Assembly (NCBI RefSeq): GCF_014191355.1
Contig: NZ_JACHWM010000014.1
Coordinates: 62,001 to 126,000 of the forward strand
Source of the DNA: Methylobacterium sp. R2-1
GTDB taxonomy: Bacteria > Pseudomonadota > Alphaproteobacteria > Rhizobiales > Beijerinckiaceae
Direction of reading: 5' to 3'
Length of the DNA stretch: 64,000 nucleotides
The first letter of the stretch is position 1, and every line of letters starts with the position of its first letter. Below the pieces are notes generated by a model. It saw nothing but the letters and a program-made list of their open reading frames with translations. It searched no databases and had not been told where the DNA came from. Positions 62,612-64,000 of the stretch are shown here, in pieces. Made by a program: the position numbers and the translations under genes.

Positions 62612-62640
62612 TTGTTTATGACTGTTGCAGCGAACATATT
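62612..62640 (+). promoter_or_regulatory. Possible sigma-70 promoter of the BI-1 gene
   Basis: TTGTTT (62612-62617) and CATATT (62635-62640) are 17 nt apart, ideal spacing but modest box matches. Transcription would start near 62647, leaving a leader of about 78 nt before the ATG. The whole 62509-62724 gap is AT-richer than the flanking genes. I considered a heat-shock-type promoter here and saw no good match. Confidence 0.35.
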
Positions 62641-62724
62641 CCGGCACAAGGCGTGCTCGACGCGCCGGGGGTTGCGTGCGGACCTCGACAAACTCCACGC
62701 CGAGAGCTTCCAAGGGAAACTTTC

Positions 62725-63492
62725 ATGGCATTCGACAACAGCCCGTTCCGCTACGGCGCCCAGCCGCAGGGGTACGCCGGCTCTCAGGTCGAAGTCGACC
62801 AGGGCCTGCGCAGCTTCATGCTGGGCGTCTACAACAACATGGTCGTCGGCCTCGGGATCTCGGGTCTCGTGGCGCTGGCCCTCAATATGGCCGCCGTCGC
62901 GCAGACCGGCGCCGGCCGCGTCGCCCTGACCCCGTTCGGGCAGTTCCTGTACACCAGCCCCTTCAAGTGGGTGCTGATGCTGGCGCCGCTCGCCTTCATC
63001 TTCGTGTTCTCGTTCCGGATGGACCGAATGTCGGCCGCCTCCGCGCGCACGATGTTCTGGGCTTTCGCGGCGGTGATGGGCGCCTCGATGTCCACCCTGC
63101 TGCTCGTGTTCACGGGCGCCAGCGTAGTGCGGGTGTTCTTCATCACGGCGGCGACCTTCGGTGGCCTGAGCCTCTACGGGTACACCACCAAGCGCAGCCT
63201 GTCGGGCATGGGCTCGTTCCTGATCATGGGCCTGATCGGCATCATCATCGCCTCGCTGGTGAACCTCTTCCTGGCGTCTTCCGCGCTTCAGTTCGCGATC
63301 TCGGTCCTCGGCGTTCTCATCTTCGCCGGCCTGACCGCCTACGACACGCAGAAGCTCAAGGAGATGTACCTCTACAGCGGCCTCGACGCCGAAGGTGCAG
63401 CCAAGATGTCCGTCAACGGCGCGCTGACGCTGTACCTCGACTTCATCAACATGTTCCAGTTCCTGATGCAGCTGCTGGGCGACCGCCGCTAA
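62725..63492 (+). CDS. Bax inhibitor-1 / YccA family membrane protein
   Basis: The 255-residue protein has seven predicted membrane helices and the BI-1 signatures VDQGLRSFMLGVYNNMVVGL, ITAATFGGLSLYGYTTKRSLSGMG, and LIFAGLTAYDTQKLKEMY with the conserved Asp near the C-terminus. YccA in E. coli interacts with the FtsH protease; related proteins leak calcium. AAGGGAAA lies upstream of the ATG. A strong intrinsic terminator follows 30 nt downstream. It is a single-gene unit. Confidence 0.92.
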   Translation: MAFDNSPFRYGAQPQGYAGSQVEVDQGLRSFMLGVYNNMVVGLGISGLVALALNMAAVAQTGAGRVALTPFGQFLYTSPFKWVLMLAPLAFIFVFSFRMDRMSAASARTMFWAFAAVMGASMSTLLLVFTGASVVRVFFITAATFGGLSLYGYTTKRSLSGMGSFLIMGLIGIIIASLVNLFLASSALQFAISVLGVLIFAGLTAYDTQKLKEMYLYSGLDAEGAAKMSVNGALTLYLDFINMFQFLMQLLGDRR

Positions 63493-63521
63493 GCGACGAC
63501 ACAGGATCTGAAACGAGGAAG

Positions 63522-63549
63522 AGCCCCGGCCGAAAGGCCGGGGCTTTTT
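63522..63549 (+). terminator. Intrinsic terminator of the BI-1 gene
   Basis: AGCCCCGGCC (63522-63531) and GGCCGGGGCT (63536-63545) are perfect 10-bp arms around a GAAA tetraloop, followed immediately by a T-run (63545-63549). It is the clearest intrinsic terminator in the window, 30 nt after the stop. Confidence 0.93.
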
Positions 63550-63578
63550 CGTGGACTGGTGGATGCGTGTGCCGACTA

Positions 63579-63601
63579 CTCCCTTCCCGCAGAAGGGGGA
63601 G
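63579..63601. repeat. Short purine/pyrimidine hairpin, REP-like
   Basis: CTCCCTTC (63579-63586) and GAAGGGGGAG (63592-63601) can pair with two extra G. It lies between the BI-1 gene and the convergent yidD stop and resembles the repeats at 23875 and 34270. It could end yidD transcripts, though no T-run is seen. Confidence 0.35.
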
Positions 63602-63622
63602 GGTTTGAGGCGGCACCACCCG

Positions 63623-63943
63623 CTACTTCCCCTCTTCCACCGCCTCGCAGACCAGCGGCGGCGGCGCTTCGACGCCGCGCCAGCGGCCGTAGGCCCACGG
63701 CCGGTACCACGCGGTGCCTCCTGGCAGATGTTCAGGAACGAGGTCGATGCCGTGGGTGCCGAACGGGCCGCAGCGGCAGATGCGGGCGAAGCTGATCCAG
63801 CCGCCGGCCCAGAGGCCGTGCCGCTGGATCGCCTCGTCGGTGTAGGTCGAGCAGGAGGGCCAGTGTCGGCACTGGCGCCCGACCAGCCCGGAAAGCGTGA
63901 GTTGATAGGCGCGGATCGCCCCGTGCGCCGCCCGGCGGATCAT
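63623..63943 (-). CDS. yidD: Membrane protein insertion efficiency factor YidD
   Basis: The 106-residue protein matches YidD throughout: RAYQLTLSGLVGRQCRHWPSCSTYTDEAIQRHGLWAGGW, then RICRCGPFGTHGIDLVPEHLP, including the conserved cysteines. YidD assists YidC in inserting membrane proteins and has an amphipathic N-terminal helix. It lies 8 nt downstream of the partial upstream gene, so it is probably co-transcribed with it. The C-terminal 20 residues extend beyond the core family. Confidence 0.93.
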   Translation of the reverse strand: MIRRAAHGAIRAYQLTLSGLVGRQCRHWPSCSTYTDEAIQRHGLWAGGWISFARICRCGPFGTHGIDLVPEHLPGGTAWYRPWAYGRWRGVEAPPPLVCEAVEEGK

Positions 63944-63951
63944 GACGAGGC

Positions 63952-64000
63952 TCAGGCCGCCTCGGGCGCGCCGGAGCCCTTCCGCGCGGCGATCTGATCG
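63952..64000 (-). CDS. C-terminal tail of a gene entering from the right edge
   Basis: A minus-strand frame is open from the right edge to a TGA at 63954-63952. It encodes the last 15 residues DQIAARKGSGAPEAA. Spacing to yidD (8 nt) and codon composition fit a real gene end. In related genomes an iron-sulfur scaffold-type (IscU-like) gene often precedes yidD, but nothing in these 15 residues confirms it. Confidence 0.4.
   Translation of the reverse strand, partial: DQIAARKGSGAPEAA

Noticed and set aside
62576..62620. Heat-shock-type promoter before the BI-1 gene
   Set aside because: CTTG is present but the second element is at the wrong spacing and matches poorly.

Overview
The window is G+C-rich throughout (by eye well above 60%), densely coded, and frequently uses GTG or TTG starts and 1-4 nt gene overlaps. 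Gene content and order (ileS-lspA-M16 peptidase pair; rlmH-envC-ctpA-yibQ-rppH; pdxJ-acpS-lepB-rnc-era; the radical-SAM/UdgX pair; RecX, OsmC and DUF2336 proteins) point to an alphaproteobacterium of the order Hyphomicrobiales. My best guess is the Methylobacterium/Methylorubrum group. That is inference from family knowledge; no marker RNA gene is present. I saw no rRNA, tRNA, CRISPR array, prophage or transposase, so this is core chromosome with small accessory patches.

Layout. 1-6918 (minus): ileS, lspA (GTGA overlap), an exported protein, a catalytic M16 zinc peptidase and its non-catalytic partner, which runs off the left edge. 7445-12618 (plus): C4-dicarboxylate transporter dctA, a Mak-type fructokinase, a coupled unknown protein, then thrS behind a perfect palindrome. 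12646-15833: a MocR-type regulator divergent from two tiny related membrane proteins, then two exported proteins, one with three internal repeats. 15968-19300: a nitroreductase and flavin-reductase-like pair, a low-G+C membrane protein, a GST, and a CitE-like protein. 19478-22209: a lytic transglycosylase overlapping a DUF2336 protein. 22470-26384 (minus): a DNA-repair-flavoured block with a UdgX-type glycosylase lacking all cysteines, its radical SAM partner, OsmC and RecX. 26429-31862: a membrane-anchored TAXI protein, then an overlapping minus-strand chain rpiA, DUF2059, O-antigen ligase-like protein and gor.

32033-40000: an exported repeat protein, gph, a duplicated-domain protein, argG, an HCCA-isomerase-like protein, a GGDEF-EAL protein and an MFS transporter. 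40219-48411 (plus): the envelope cluster rlmH-envC-ctpA-yibQ and rppH, split by a chemotaxis receptor with an AT-richer left flank and its own terminator. 48506-54148: kup, small exported and membrane proteins, rsuA and an RsmC-like methyltransferase. 54207-54311 holds a large inverted pair of REP-like elements. 54342-58226 (minus): era, rnc, lepB, acpS and pdxJ. 58398-64000: an orphan histidine kinase, a large FtsX-type permease without a visible ATPase, a BI-1/YccA protein with a textbook terminator, yidD, and the tail of one more gene.

Most genes are housekeeping (tRNA charging, lipoprotein and signal peptide processing, ribosome and RNA maturation, B6 and arginine synthesis). The points most worth following are the cysteine-free UdgX with its radical SAM partner, the twin 41-43 residue membrane proteins beside the MocR regulator, the exported triple-repeat protein, the duplicated 'PYG' protein, and several unassigned operator-like palindromes.
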